Assembly (NCBI GenBank): GCA_963204815.1
Contig: CAUJHQ010000061.1
Span: forward strand, 1-64,000
From: Pseudomonadota bacterium
Lineage (GTDB): Bacteria; Pseudomonadota; Gammaproteobacteria; Burkholderiales; Burkholderiaceae_C
Direction: 5' to 3'
Length of the DNA stretch: 64,000 nt
Below the pieces are notes generated by a model, which was given only the letters and a program-made list of their open reading frames with translations, made no database searches and was not told where the DNA came from. This document shows, piece after piece, positions 25,606 through 34,795 of this stretch; positions within the stretch are counted from its first letter, which is position 1; the number at the start of each line of letters is the position of its first letter. Both the position numbers and the translations under genes were made by a program.

Positions 25606-26630
25606 GCGGCCACCGTGACGACGACCTTGCCGAACTGCTCGCCGGCGTGCAGGCGGTCGAAGGCGTCGCGCACCTGCGCCAGCGGGTAGCGCTGGTCGAT
25701 CACCGGCTTCAGGCCGCCGCGCCCGAACAGCGCCACGAGCTGGCGGAACTCCTCGATGCTGCCGCCGGTGGAACCGTAGACCTCGAGCTGGCGGATGAAC
25801 ATGCGTTGCAGGTCGGCGCCGGGGTTCGACCCCGTCGTGGCACCGCAGGTGACCAGGCGCCCGCCACGCCGCAGGCTCTTCAGCGAATCGGACCAGCTGG
25901 CTTCGCCGACGCTGTCGATGACCATGTCGACGCCGTCGCCGCCGGTCATCTCCATCACGCGCTTGGCCACCTGCTCGGTGCGGTAGTTGATGCCGCCGCT
26001 GGCGCCCAGCGCCTTCGCGCGCGCCAGCTTCTCGTCGCTGCTGCTGGTGACGAGCACGCGCGCGCCGGCCATCAGCGCCAGCTGCAGGCAGGCCACCGCC
26101 ACGCCGCCGCCGATGCCGACGACCAGCACGGTCTCGCCGGCCTTCAGCGCGCGCTTGCCGAAGAGCATGCGCCACGCGGTGAGGTGGCCCACCATCAGCG
26201 CGCCGGCGTCGACCAGGTCGGCGTCGTCGGGCAGCGGGAAGAAGCAGTTCACCGGCATCGCGATGTACTCGGCCAGCGTGCCGTGGCGGTGCTCGCCCAT
26301 GATGTCGGCGTTCAGGCACAGCGGCTGGTCGCCGGCCAGGCAGAAGCGGCAGTGGCCGCAGTAGGCGTTGGAGTAGAGCACCGCCTTCTGGCCGACCTTC
26401 AGGCCGCTGCCGGCGGGCGCCTCGGCCACCACGCCGGCGGCTTCCACGCCCTGCACCAGCGGCAGCGTGTGCGTGATGCCGACGCCGCTGTCGCGCATGT
26501 ACAGGTCGACGCGGTTCAGGCCGACGGCGTGCACGCGCAGCAGCGCTTCGCCGGCCTTCGGCACGGGTTTCGGAAAGTCGCGCAGGTTCAGGCCCTCGCG
26601 GCCCCGGGTTTCGAGAACGGCAGCTTGCAT
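25602..26630 (-). CDS. Zinc-type MDR alcohol dehydrogenase/quinone oxidoreductase
   Basis: A 342-residue MDR protein. The structural zinc lobe YCGHCRFCLAGDQPLC is intact, whereas the catalytic-zinc Cys near residue 40 is replaced (GLNRVDLYMRD), so it is closer to structural-Zn quinone reductases. VLVVGIGGGVAVACLQLALMAGARV is the nucleotide-binding fold. It probably reduces or oxidises a carbonyl intermediate. It is located between the SDR and hydratase of the leftward transport operon. Confidence 0.88.
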   Translation of the reverse strand: MQAAVLETRGREGLNLRDFPKPVPKAGEALLRVHAVGLNRVDLYMRDSGVGITHTLPLVQGVEAAGVVAEAPAGSGLKVGQKAVLYSNAYCGHCRFCLAGDQPLCLNADIMGEHRHGTLAEYIAMPVNCFFPLPDDADLVDAGALMVGHLTAWRMLFGKRALKAGETVLVVGIGGGVAVACLQLALMAGARVLVTSSSDEKLARAKALGASGGINYRTEQVAKRVMEMTGGDGVDMVIDSVGEASWSDSLKSLRRGGRLVTCGATTGSNPGADLQRMFIRQLEVYGSTGGSIEEFRQLVALFGRGGLKPVIDQRYPLAQVRDAFDRLHAGEQFGKVVVTVAA

Positions 26631-26642
26631 GTCGACGGGCCT

Positions 26643-27449
26643 TCAGTTGGGGGTCAGCACCGCGCCACCGCAGACCGAGACGACCTGGCCGGTGACGTAG
26701 CGCGAGAGATCGGTGACGAGGAATTCGAGCACGCCGGCGCAGTCCTCGACCTCGCCGAAGCGGCGCAGCGGAATCTGTTCCAGCTCTTCGGCGCTGCCGA
26801 TGCCGCGCTGCGCGACGGCCTGCGCCACGCGCGCCGTCATCATCACGCCGGGCGAGATGCAGTTGGCGCGGATGCCGTGCGGCCCCAGCTCGCAGGCCAG
26901 GTAGCGCGTGTAGTGCGCCACCGCGGCCTTGCTGGCGGCGTAGGCCGCGATCAGCCCCTGCTTGTAGGTGCTGACGCCGGACTGCGACGCGATGTTGACG
27001 ATGACGCCGCCGCCCTGCCGCTTCATCGCCGGCACCGCGGCCTGGCAGCAGAACTGCATGCTCATGAAGTTGACGTCGAAGAGCAGCCGCGTGTCGGCCT
27101 CCGGCGACTCGGACGCGCGGCTGCGCTCGGCCGGCGTGATCGCGCCGCCGGCGTTGTTGACGATGATGTCCAGGCGGCCGAAGTGCTCGATCACGCGCTG
27201 CACGGCGGCCGTGGCGGCGTCGTGTTTCGACAGGTCGGCCTGCACGCCCAGGCTGCGGCGGCCGAGCAGCTCGATCTCGGCCGGCACGCTGGCGGCGCCG
27301 AGGATTTCGCCGTAGAGCGCGGCACCGTTGAGGTCGAGGTCGACGATGGCGACGTCGGCGCCCAGGCGGGCCAGGCGCAGTGCGTAGGCGCGGCCGAGGC
27401 CGCGGGCGCCGCCGGTCACGAGGGCGGTCTTGCCGGAGAGTGGGGTCAC
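26643..27449 (-). CDS. SDR-family oxidoreductase
   Basis: 268 residues with GGARGLGRAYALRLARLGADVAIVDLDL, IVNNAGGAITPAERSRASES, IVNIASQSGVSTYKQGLIAAYAASKAAV (Ser, Tyr, Lys intact) and a C-terminal VTGQVVSVCGGAVLTPN. The insert around EILGAASVPAEIELLGRRS is longer than usual. It likely acts as a 3-hydroxyacyl-CoA or alcohol dehydrogenase. The gap to the livF gene upstream is 10 bp, so it is in the transporter operon. Confidence 0.88.
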   Translation of the reverse strand: MTPLSGKTALVTGGARGLGRAYALRLARLGADVAIVDLDLNGAALYGEILGAASVPAEIELLGRRSLGVQADLSKHDAATAAVQRVIEHFGRLDIIVNNAGGAITPAERSRASESPEADTRLLFDVNFMSMQFCCQAAVPAMKRQGGGVIVNIASQSGVSTYKQGLIAAYAASKAAVAHYTRYLACELGPHGIRANCISPGVMMTARVAQAVAQRGIGSAEELEQIPLRRFGEVEDCAGVLEFLVTDLSRYVTGQVVSVCGGAVLTPN

Positions 27450-27459
27450 GAGGCTTCCT

Positions 27460-28185
27460 TCAGGCGGCGGCCGCGCCCAGGTAGGCGCGGCGCACGAGTT
27501 CGCTGTCGCGCAGATCGCGCGCCGGGCCGTGCCCGATCACGCGGCCTTGCGCCAGCACGTAGGCGGTGTCGGCGATCTGCAGCGCACGCTCGACCATCTG
27601 CTCGACGAGCAGGATCGTCGTGCCCTGCGCACGCAGCTGCACCACGGCGTCGAGCAATTGGTCGATGACGGCGGGCGCGAGGCCGAGCGACGGCTCGTCC
27701 AGCATCAGCAGGCGCGGCGCGTGCATCAGCGCCTGGCCCACCGCCAGCATCTGCTGCTGGCCGCCGGAGAGGATGCCGGCCGGCACGTTCGGCCGCTCGG
27801 CGAGCGCCGGGAAGAGGGCGTACACGCGCTCGTAGCGCGCGGCCGCCTCGCCCTTGGCGAGCTTGCTGCCCCACAGGCCGAGCTGCAGGTTGTCGCGCAC
27901 GCTCTGGCCGCGGAACAGGCGCCGGCCCTCGGCCACGTGCAGCAGCCCGCGGCCGACGATGGCGGCCGGGTCGGCGCCGCCGATGGAAGCGCCGCCGAAG
28001 GTGATCGTCCCCGCCGTCGGCCGCAGCAGGCCCGACAGCGTGCGCAGCAGCGTCGACTTGCCGGCGCCGTTGCTGCCCACCAGGGCGACGAAGCCGCGCT
28101 CGGGCACCTCGATCGACACGCCTTCGAGCACGCCGACATGGCCGTAGCCGGCGTGCAGGCCTTCCACCTTGAGCAACGCGCTCAC
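27460..28185 (-). CDS. livF: Branched-chain-type ABC transporter ATP-binding protein LivF
   Basis: 241 residues starting at GTG (VSALLKVEGLHAGYGHVGVLEGVS). Walker A GSNGAGKST, Q-loop region, signature LSGGQQQMLAVGQ and Walker B LLMLDEPSLGLAP are complete. The GTG overlaps the fused LivM-LivG stop (GTGA). With the neighbours it forms a complete HAAT-family importer, likely for the organic acid degraded by this cluster rather than for leucine. Confidence 0.92.
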   Translation of the reverse strand: MSALLKVEGLHAGYGHVGVLEGVSIEVPERGFVALVGSNGAGKSTLLRTLSGLLRPTAGTITFGGASIGGADPAAIVGRGLLHVAEGRRLFRGQSVRDNLQLGLWGSKLAKGEAAARYERVYALFPALAERPNVPAGILSGGQQQMLAVGQALMHAPRLLMLDEPSLGLAPAVIDQLLDAVVQLRAQGTTILLVEQMVERALQIADTAYVLAQGRVIGHGPARDLRDSELVRRAYLGAAAA

Positions 28186-29990
28186 CGCGATCCTCCGGTG
28201 CCTTCGCGCCCCATGTAGGCGCGCTCCACCTCGGGGTGGCGGAACACCTCGTCGGGCGTGCCGGCGGCGAGCACGCGGCCGCGGTCGAGCACGGTGACCT
28301 GCTGGCTGATGCGGGCGATGAGCTCGAGGTGGTGCTCGACGATCAGCACCGTGGTGCCGAGCGCGGCGATCGACTGGATGAGCGCGCCCAGGCGGTCCAG
28401 TTCGTCCATCGACAGGCCGGCGGCGGGTTCGTCCAGCAGCAGCAGCGCCGGCCGGCCGGCGAGCGCGCGCGCGATCTCCACCAGCCGCTGCTGGCCGTGC
28501 GGCAGGTCGCCCGCCAGTTCGCGCGCCCGCTCGGCCAGGCCGACGAAGCGCAGCAGCGCCATCGCCTCGGCGGTGCTCTCGTCGTGGTCGCGGCGCGCGC
28601 GCGGCAGCGCCAGCGCCACCTCGGCGGCGTTGGCGCGCTCGCGCACGAAGCCGCCCAGACGCACGTTGTCCAGCACGCTCATCTCGGCCAGCAGTTTGGG
28701 CGTCTGGAAGGTGCGGCCGACGCCCAGCCGCGCCACCTGGTGCGGCGCCAGCGCCGCGAGGTCGGTGTCGCCCAGCCGCACCTGGCCGGCGTCGGCGCGG
28801 ATGAAGCCGCTGATGACGTTCAGCGTCGTTGTCTTGCCCGACCCGTTCGGCCCCACCAGCGCATGCGTGCGGCCGGCGGCGGCGGTGAGCGCGCAGCCCT
28901 GCAGCGCCTTCACGCCGCCGAAGTGCTTCTCCAGCCCCTGCAGCACCAGCGGCTGGGCGGCGGCCTCGCGCGTGTGCACGGCGGGCAGGTCGGCGCCGGC
29001 CGTCGGCAGCGGCGGCGGGCGCTGCCAGCGCCGCCACACGGGCAGGCCCATCAGCCCGTGCGGCGCGAACACCATCAGCGCCAGCAGCACCACGCCGTAG
29101 ATCGCGAGCCGCCAGCTCTGCAGCGGGCCCAGCAACTCGGGCAGCAGGAAGAACACCAGCGTGCCGACCACCGGCCCCCACAGCTTGCCGAGGCCGCCGA
29201 CGACGATGCACAGCAGGAAGAAGATCGAGAAGTCGGCGCTGAAGTCCTCGGGCGTGATGACGGTCTTCTGCACCGCGAAGAAGGCGCCGCCGAGGCCGGC
29301 GATGGCCGCGCTGACGGCGAACGCGAACAGCTTGATGCGCCACAGCGACACGCCCGAGGCGGTTGCCGCCAGCGGGTTGTCGCGCGCCGCCACCATGCCG
29401 CGGCCGAAGCGCGAGTGCACCAGGTTGCGCACCAGCCAGAACGCGAGCACGACGCAGACGGCCACCGCCACGTACACCTCCCGCGGCGTCATCGGCCGGC
29501 CGAAGAAGCCCGGTGCCGGGATGCCGACGATGCCGGAGAACCCGCGCGTGAGGCCGCGCCATTCCACCAGCAGGTCCGTCACCACCTGCGCGAACGTGAG
29601 CGTGACGAGCGCGAAGTACCAGGTCGACAGGCGCAGCGCCGGCAGCGCCATCACGAGGCCGGCGCCGGTGGCGACCAGCATGCCGGCGGGCGCGGCGAGC
29701 CAGAAGCTCCACTTGGCGTCGACCATCAGCAGTGCTGTCGTGTAGGCGCCCAGGCCGACCAGCGCGCCGTGGCCGATCGACACCTGGCCGGCATAGCCGG
29801 TGAGGAAGTTCAGGCCGATGGCCACGAGCATCATCACCAGCGCCTGGGTGGCGAGGAAAAGCACGAAGTCGCCGCGGAAGGCGAGCGGCACCGCCAGCAA
29901 CGCGGCGGCCGCGAGCGCCAGCACGGCGCGCGGCAGGCGCCGCGGCGGGGCGGCCGGCGCGGCCAGCGTCTGCGAGGTCGGCGCGTTCAT
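28182..29990 (-). CDS. livM: Fused ABC permease-ATPase (LivM-LivG)
   Basis: A 602-residue fusion. Residues 1 to about 320 are a LivM permease with many hydrophobic helices and the motif LNFLTGYAGQVSIGHGALVGLGAY. Residues about 345-602 are a LivG ATPase with GPNGSGKTTT, LPHGQQRLVEIAR (degenerate signature), LLLLDEPAAGL and EHHLELI. In the second Liv system of this window the two are separate genes. A linker of about 25 residues rich in Pro/Ala joins the domains. Start ATG at 29990, just after livH. Confidence 0.92.
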   Translation of the reverse strand: MNAPTSQTLAAPAAPPRRLPRAVLALAAAALLAVPLAFRGDFVLFLATQALVMMLVAIGLNFLTGYAGQVSIGHGALVGLGAYTTALLMVDAKWSFWLAAPAGMLVATGAGLVMALPALRLSTWYFALVTLTFAQVVTDLLVEWRGLTRGFSGIVGIPAPGFFGRPMTPREVYVAVAVCVVLAFWLVRNLVHSRFGRGMVAARDNPLAATASGVSLWRIKLFAFAVSAAIAGLGGAFFAVQKTVITPEDFSADFSIFFLLCIVVGGLGKLWGPVVGTLVFFLLPELLGPLQSWRLAIYGVVLLALMVFAPHGLMGLPVWRRWQRPPPLPTAGADLPAVHTREAAAQPLVLQGLEKHFGGVKALQGCALTAAAGRTHALVGPNGSGKTTTLNVISGFIRADAGQVRLGDTDLAALAPHQVARLGVGRTFQTPKLLAEMSVLDNVRLGGFVRERANAAEVALALPRARRDHDESTAEAMALLRFVGLAERARELAGDLPHGQQRLVEIARALAGRPALLLLDEPAAGLSMDELDRLGALIQSIAALGTTVLIVEHHLELIARISQQVTVLDRGRVLAAGTPDEVFRHPEVERAYMGREGTGGSR

Positions 29991-29998
29991 GGGACGGC

Positions 29999-30877
29999 TC
30001 AGACGCTGCGCGCTTCGAGCGAGCTCACCAACCCGCCCGGCCGCGCCAGCAGCACCGCCAGCACCAGCAGCAGGATCACCGCGTTGTGATAGCCGGGCGA
30101 CAGCCAGAGTGCGCTCGCGGCTTCCGCGATGCCGATCATGTAGCCGGCGGCGAGCGCACCGCGGTTGCTGCCCAGGCCGCCGATCGCCGCCGCCGCGAAG
30201 CCCTTCAGCAGCAGCAGGCCGCCGAGCGTGGTCGACGCCGCGAGCACCGGCGCCGCGAGGTAGCCGGTGAGCGCGGCGAACGCGCCGCCGAAGGCGAACG
30301 ACCAGCGGCCGATGGAACGCGGGTCGATGCCGCGCAGCAGCGCGGCGTCGCGGTCCTCGGCGACCGCCATCGCCGCCTTGCCCCACAGGCTGCGGTAGAG
30401 GCGGTCGACGCCGAACACCAGGGCCAGCGTCAGCAGGATCAGCGCGACCTGGTAGCTGGAGACGCTGACGCCGTCGATCGGCAGCATGTCGGTGGACAGC
30501 GGGGGCGGCGCCGGCACGACGATGGGGTCGGGGCCCCAGACCTTGCCGACGAGGTTGGCGATGATCATCGCCACCGCCAGCGTCGTGATGATCCAGGCCG
30601 CGCCGCCGGCACTGCGCCGGAGCACCGGCGCGACGGCGATGCGCTCCTCCAGCAGCGCCAGCAGCGACACCGCCGCCATCGCCGCCGCGAGCGCGGCCCA
30701 CCACGGCCACTTCCACTGCGACAGCAGCAGCGCGCTGCCCATCGCGCCCAGCATCACCAGGTCGCCCTGCGCGAAGTTGAAGACCTTGGTCGGCCGGTAC
30801 AGGATGTTGAAGCCCACCGCGACCAGGCCGTACAGGCTGCCGGCCGTGAGGCCGCCGACGACGAGGTCCAGCAGCAT
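29999..30877 (-). CDS. livH: Branched-chain-type ABC transporter permease LivH
   Basis: A 292-residue polytopic membrane protein opening MLLDLVVGGLTAGSLYGLVAVGFNILYRPTKVFNFAQGDLVMLGA, the LivH signature with FNFAQG. GGLGSNRGALAAGYMIGIAEA is the cytoplasmic EAA-like loop. It works with the fused LivMG and LivF encoded downstream and the binding protein upstream (10 bp gap). Confidence 0.93.
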   Translation of the reverse strand: MLLDLVVGGLTAGSLYGLVAVGFNILYRPTKVFNFAQGDLVMLGAMGSALLLSQWKWPWWAALAAAMAAVSLLALLEERIAVAPVLRRSAGGAAWIITTLAVAMIIANLVGKVWGPDPIVVPAPPPLSTDMLPIDGVSVSSYQVALILLTLALVFGVDRLYRSLWGKAAMAVAEDRDAALLRGIDPRSIGRWSFAFGGAFAALTGYLAAPVLAASTTLGGLLLLKGFAAAAIGGLGSNRGALAAGYMIGIAEAASALWLSPGYHNAVILLLVLAVLLARPGGLVSSLEARSV

Positions 30878-30887
30878 GGCGCGGTCG

Positions 30888-32093
30888 TCAGGCGCGTTCG
30901 CGGAACACGCCCATCGAGCGTGGGTCTCGGCCGGAGGACAAGGTGGCCATCACCATCTGGTCGCCCGTGAGGGCGCAGTGGTTGTCGGGCGTGAAGGCGA
31001 TGCGGCCGATCATGCCGTCGTAGCCCTTCACGGCGTCGAACGCGGCCTTGACGCGTTCGGTGTCGAACTTCTTCTCCGCGTCGACCACCTTCTTCAGCAG
31101 GTGCAGGAAGTCGTAGAACGGGCTGATCGCGGCGTTGATCTCCCAGGTCTTGGCCTCGGGGAAGGTGACCACCTTCTTCGCATGTGCGACCTGGCGCGCG
31201 CCCACCGGCTCGGTGGCGCTGTAGGTCATGGTCTTCAGCAGCGTGGCCGAGGCGAGCTTCAGCACCTCGGGCGCGGCGTTGTCGAGCACGGTGTTGGAGA
31301 ACATCGAATTGCCGCCCAGCAGCGCCGGGTAGTACTTCATCGCCTGCAATCCGGCGGCGGTGAGCAGCACGCCCTGCGCCGGCGAGTTCCACAGCACCAG
31401 CGCGTCGGCGCCGGCGTTGCGGATCTTCGTCAGGTAGACCTTCAGGTCGGTCGCCGTGACGGGGTAGGTCTCGACCGCCACCGGCTCGAGGCCGAACTTC
31501 TTCAGCGCCCGCGTGGTGGCCGCGCCGCCGGCTTCGCCGAGCGCGGTGTTCTCCTGCAGGATGCCGACCTTCTTCAGCTTCAGGTTCTCGACGATGTGGC
31601 GCGCGATCGCCTCGCCCTGGTGGCCGGTGTTGTAGGTGAACTGGTAGTGATAGGGGTACTTGCGGCCGTCGGCGAGCTCTTCGGTCCAGCCGCCGCCGGC
31701 GTGGATGACCTTCGCCGGCGTGGTGGTGGCCACCGCCGACAGCGTGTGCGAACTGCCCACCGGCCCCAGGATGGCCTGCGAGCCGCCGTCGAGCAGCTTG
31801 CGCATCACGGCCGGCTCTTTCGCGGGCGAGCTCTCGTCGTCGGCTTCGATGATCTCGAGCTTGCGGCCGAGGATGCCGCCGGCAGCGTTGATCTCGTCGG
31901 CGGCGATCTTCACGCCCACGTACAGCGGCGCGAACGACGACGCGACCAGGCCGGTCATCGCGCGCGCCGAGCCGATCTTGAAGGTGTCGCCGCTCTGGCC
32001 GAAGGCGAGGCCGGAGCTGCCGAGCAGCAGGCTGCCGCCGGCGGCCAGGACCTCGCGGCGCGAGGGGCTGAGGGAACGGGGTGCTCGGCTCAT
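30888..32093 (-). CDS. ABC transporter substrate-binding protein (Peripla_BP_6), Tat-type signal
   Basis: A 401-residue periplasmic binding protein. The N-terminus MSRAPRSLSPSRREVLAAGGSLLLG has a twin-arginine motif (SRREVL) and a hydrophobic stretch ending near GLAFGQ. The mature domain FKIGSARAMTGLVASSFAPLYVGVKIAADEIN is LivK-like. AGGAGA precedes the ATG at 32093. It leads the leftward transport operon and is not closely like the other three binding proteins here, so ligand specificity probably differs. Confidence 0.92.
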   Translation of the reverse strand: MSRAPRSLSPSRREVLAAGGSLLLGSSGLAFGQSGDTFKIGSARAMTGLVASSFAPLYVGVKIAADEINAAGGILGRKLEIIEADDESSPAKEPAVMRKLLDGGSQAILGPVGSSHTLSAVATTTPAKVIHAGGGWTEELADGRKYPYHYQFTYNTGHQGEAIARHIVENLKLKKVGILQENTALGEAGGAATTRALKKFGLEPVAVETYPVTATDLKVYLTKIRNAGADALVLWNSPAQGVLLTAAGLQAMKYYPALLGGNSMFSNTVLDNAAPEVLKLASATLLKTMTYSATEPVGARQVAHAKKVVTFPEAKTWEINAAISPFYDFLHLLKKVVDAEKKFDTERVKAAFDAVKGYDGMIGRIAFTPDNHCALTGDQMVMATLSSGRDPRSMGVFRERA

Positions 32094-32147
32094 CGATGTC
32101 TCCTGGCTCCTCGGCATCGTCGCCGACGTGACAGTGAGCGTATAGAA

Positions 32148-32170
32148 AGTGCACCAGTGTACGAATAATG
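32148..32170 (-). promoter_or_regulatory. Operator of the leftward Liv operon
   Basis: Read on the minus strand, CATTATTCGTACACTGGTGC is a -10-like CATTAT immediately followed by the operator-like TCGTACACTGGTGCAC. This is the same -10/operator adjacency as at the AliA promoters. It lies 55 bp upstream of the binding-protein start. Confidence 0.5.
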
Positions 32171-32213
32171 GAAAACACGGGGCGCCGCCGCGGCGAAAAC
32201 GGGCGGTGCCCGG

Positions 32214-32265
32214 TTGACCCCGCGGCCCGCCGGGCCGCACAATCGATTCGTAAGGTAGTGAACGA
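32214..32265 (+). promoter_or_regulatory. Promoter and operator of AliA-type ligase 2
   Basis: TTGACC (32214-32219), an 18-bp spacer and CACAAT (32238-32243), then the operator ATTCGTAAGGTAGTGAACGA (32246-32265). The layout equals that of the paralogous ligase at 21338, which supports both promoter calls. Confidence 0.6.
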
Positions 32266-32343
32266 CCTTCGCCGGTTTGGGCGAGACACACAGCGGCGCC
32301 GGGCATCCCACCGCGCGCCGCGCAGGGCCAGGAGACACACGCC

Positions 32344-33975
32344 ATGGGCACGACCGCTTTCGACCCCGCAACGCACGCCGCGCGCATGCGCGCCGAGGGC
32401 TGGTGGAACGACCGCACCACCGACGCGCTGATCGCCGAGGCCGCGCAGCGCTGGCCGCAGCGCGACGCCGTCGTCGCCTACCGCGCCGACCGGCCGGGGC
32501 CGGCGCCGGTGAAGCGGCTGACCTTCGGTGAACTCGAAGCCTTGGTCGGCCGCGGTGCCGCGGCGCTGCGCGGCCTGGGTGTCGGCGCGGGCGACGTGGT
32601 CTCGGTGCAGTTGCCGAACTGGTGGGAGTTCGTCGTCGTCGCGCTCGCGGCGCGGCGGCTCGGCGCCATCGTCAACCCGCTGATGCCGATCTTCCGCGAG
32701 CACGAGCTGAGCTACATGCTCGCCTTCTGCGAAGCCAAGGTGCTGGTCGTGCCCAAGCAGTTCCGTGGCTTCGACCACGAGCAGATGGCCACCGCGCTGA
32801 AGGCGCGCTGCCCGACGCTGCAGCACGTGCTGGTGGTCGGCGGCAGCGGCGACAACGAGTTCGAGCGCGCGCTCTTCGGCGGCAGCGCGAGCGTGGCGCC
32901 GTCGGCGGCGCAGCGCGCCGACACGCTGGGCGTGCTGATGTTCACCAGCGGCACCACCGGCGAGCCCAAGGGCGTCATGCACAGCGACAACACGCTGGTG
33001 GCCTGCGTGCGCGGCCTGGCCGGCCGCTTCGGCCTGACCGACACCGATGTGCTGCTCGCCTGCTCGCCGCTGGGCCACATGACCGGCTACACGGCGGTGA
33101 TGCTGCAGGGCCTGTGCCTGGGCTGCACCGTCGTGCTGCAGGACGTGTGGGAAGGCGCGCGCGGCGTCGCCATCATGGCCGCCGAGAGTGTCACGCACAC
33201 CGCGGCGGCCACGCCCTTCCTGGTCGACATCTGCGAGGCGGTGGCCGCGGGCGGCCCGAAGCCGAAGCTGCGTACCTTCCTGTGCGGCGGCGCGCCGATC
33301 CCGCCGGTGGTGGTGCAGCGCGCGTCGAAGGAACTTGGGCTCGACGTCTCCAGCCTCTGGGGCATGACCGAATCGCTCGGCAGCACGCTGACCGAGCCGG
33401 CGCGCGCGCACGAGAAGTCGGCCTCCACCGACGGCCGGCCGCTGGACGGCACGCAGGTCAAGGTCGTCGACATCGACGGCAAGCCGCTGCCCACGGGCCA
33501 GACCGGCCGCCTGCTGGTGCGCGGCGCGCAGATGTTCATGGGCTACTACAAGAAGCCCGAGATCCCCACCTTCGACGCCGAGGGCTGGTTCGACACCGGC
33601 GACCTCGCCTACCTGGACGCCGAGGGCTACATCCGCATCAACGGCCGCACGAAGGACGTGCTGATCCGCGGCGGCGAGAACGTGCCGGTGGCCGAGATCG
33701 AGAACCTGCTGCTCAAGCACCCGGCGATCAGCGGCACGGCCGTCGTCGGCATTCCGGACGCGCGCCTGGGCGAACGCGGCTGCGCCTTCGTCACGCTGCG
33801 CCCCGGGCAGGCCTTCGACCTCGCCGAACTGCAGCGCTGGATGGCCGAGTGCAAGGTCGCCAAGCAGTACTGGCCCGAGCGCGTCGAGGTGGTCACGGAA
33901 CTGCCGCGCACGCCGAGCGGCAAGATCCAGAAGTTCGTGCTGCGCGAGAAGGCCAAGGCCTTCGCCCAGCCATGA
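32344..33975 (+). CDS. Cyclohexanecarboxyl-CoA ligase-like acyl-CoA synthetase (AliA type), copy 2
   Basis: A 543-residue ANL enzyme clearly paralogous to the 21338 copy: FDPATHAARMRAEGWWNDR, VQLPNWWEFVVVALAARRLGAIVNPLMPIFREHELSYML, FTSGTTGEPKGV, LWGMTESLGS, FDTGDLAYLDAEGYIRINGRTKDVLIRGGENVPVAEIE and TPSGKIQKFVLRE. It is likely to activate a related but distinct alicyclic or aromatic acid. The stop overlaps the start of an SDR (ATGA). Confidence 0.85.
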   Translation: MGTTAFDPATHAARMRAEGWWNDRTTDALIAEAAQRWPQRDAVVAYRADRPGPAPVKRLTFGELEALVGRGAAALRGLGVGAGDVVSVQLPNWWEFVVVALAARRLGAIVNPLMPIFREHELSYMLAFCEAKVLVVPKQFRGFDHEQMATALKARCPTLQHVLVVGGSGDNEFERALFGGSASVAPSAAQRADTLGVLMFTSGTTGEPKGVMHSDNTLVACVRGLAGRFGLTDTDVLLACSPLGHMTGYTAVMLQGLCLGCTVVLQDVWEGARGVAIMAAESVTHTAAATPFLVDICEAVAAGGPKPKLRTFLCGGAPIPPVVVQRASKELGLDVSSLWGMTESLGSTLTEPARAHEKSASTDGRPLDGTQVKVVDIDGKPLPTGQTGRLLVRGAQMFMGYYKKPEIPTFDAEGWFDTGDLAYLDAEGYIRINGRTKDVLIRGGENVPVAEIENLLLKHPAISGTAVVGIPDARLGERGCAFVTLRPGQAFDLAELQRWMAECKVAKQYWPERVEVVTELPRTPSGKIQKFVLREKAKAFAQP

Positions 33976-34742
33976 CGGTGCGGGCCCACCGCCTGGACGG
34001 CGTCGTCTGCGTCGTCACCGGCGCCGCGCGCGGCATCGGCCTGGCCATCGCCGAGCGGCTGGCCACCGAAGGCGGCCGCGTCGCCGCCTGGGACGTCAGC
34101 GAACGCCGGCTCGAGCCCGCCGTGGCCGAGCTGCGCGCGCGCGGGCTCGACGTGCACGGCTTCGCCTGCGACGTCGGTGCGCGCGCCGCCGTCACCGAGG
34201 CGATGGCCAAGGTCGAGCAGCATTTCGGCGCGCCGGTCGGCGTGCTCGTCAACAACGCCGTCTGGGCGCGCTTCGGCGCGCTGGCCGAGATCGACGACGA
34301 GGTCGCCGACCGCACGCTGGCCGTCGGCCTGAAGGCGCTGATGTGGACCACGCAGGCGGCGGCGCCGCAGATGCGCAGGCGTGGCGGCGGCAGCATCGTC
34401 AACCTGAGCTCGGTGTCGGCGCTGCACCCGCAGGCCTCGTCGATCGTCTACGCCGCGATGAAGGGCGGCGTGCTCGGCCTCACGAAGGCGGCGGCGGTGG
34501 AACTCAGCCCCGACCGCATCCGCGTCAACGCCGTCATCCCCGGCATGGTGGGCACGCCGGCGTCGAAGGCGCAGTTCGACGCTGCCACGCTCGCCGAACG
34601 CGAAGCGGCCATGCCGCTCGGCCGCTTCGGCGACCCCGCCGACATCGCCGGCGCAGTGGCCTTCCTGGCCTGCGACGATGGCGCCTACGTGCAGGGCGCC
34701 GAACTCATCGTCGACGGCGGCTGGACCGTCGGCACGCGCTGA
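33972..34742 (+). CDS. SDR-family oxidoreductase
   Basis: 256 residues with GAARGIGLAIAERL, VLVNNAVWARFG, IVNLSSVSALHPQASSIVYAAMKGGV (Ser, Tyr, Lys) and QGAELIVDGGWTVGTR. A typical 3-hydroxyacyl-CoA or cyclic alcohol dehydrogenase. It is coupled by a 4-bp overlap to AliA copy 2, so it probably oxidises a hydroxylated derivative of the same acid. The 483 bp after it contain no gene. Confidence 0.88.
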   Translation: MTVRAHRLDGVVCVVTGAARGIGLAIAERLATEGGRVAAWDVSERRLEPAVAELRARGLDVHGFACDVGARAAVTEAMAKVEQHFGAPVGVLVNNAVWARFGALAEIDDEVADRTLAVGLKALMWTTQAAAPQMRRRGGGSIVNLSSVSALHPQASSIVYAAMKGGVLGLTKAAAVELSPDRIRVNAVIPGMVGTPASKAQFDAATLAEREAAMPLGRFGDPADIAGAVAFLACDDGAYVQGAELIVDGGWTVGTR

Positions 34743-34795
34743 AGTGAAGCCTCGGTCTCCGGTGGCTGCAATGTCGGCTGAGCCAGTGGCGGCTT

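Noticed and set aside
30754-33720. 988-codon minus-strand ORF
   Set aside because: Antisense to the AliA-like ligase and out of frame in the binding protein; Arg/Ala-rich shadow.
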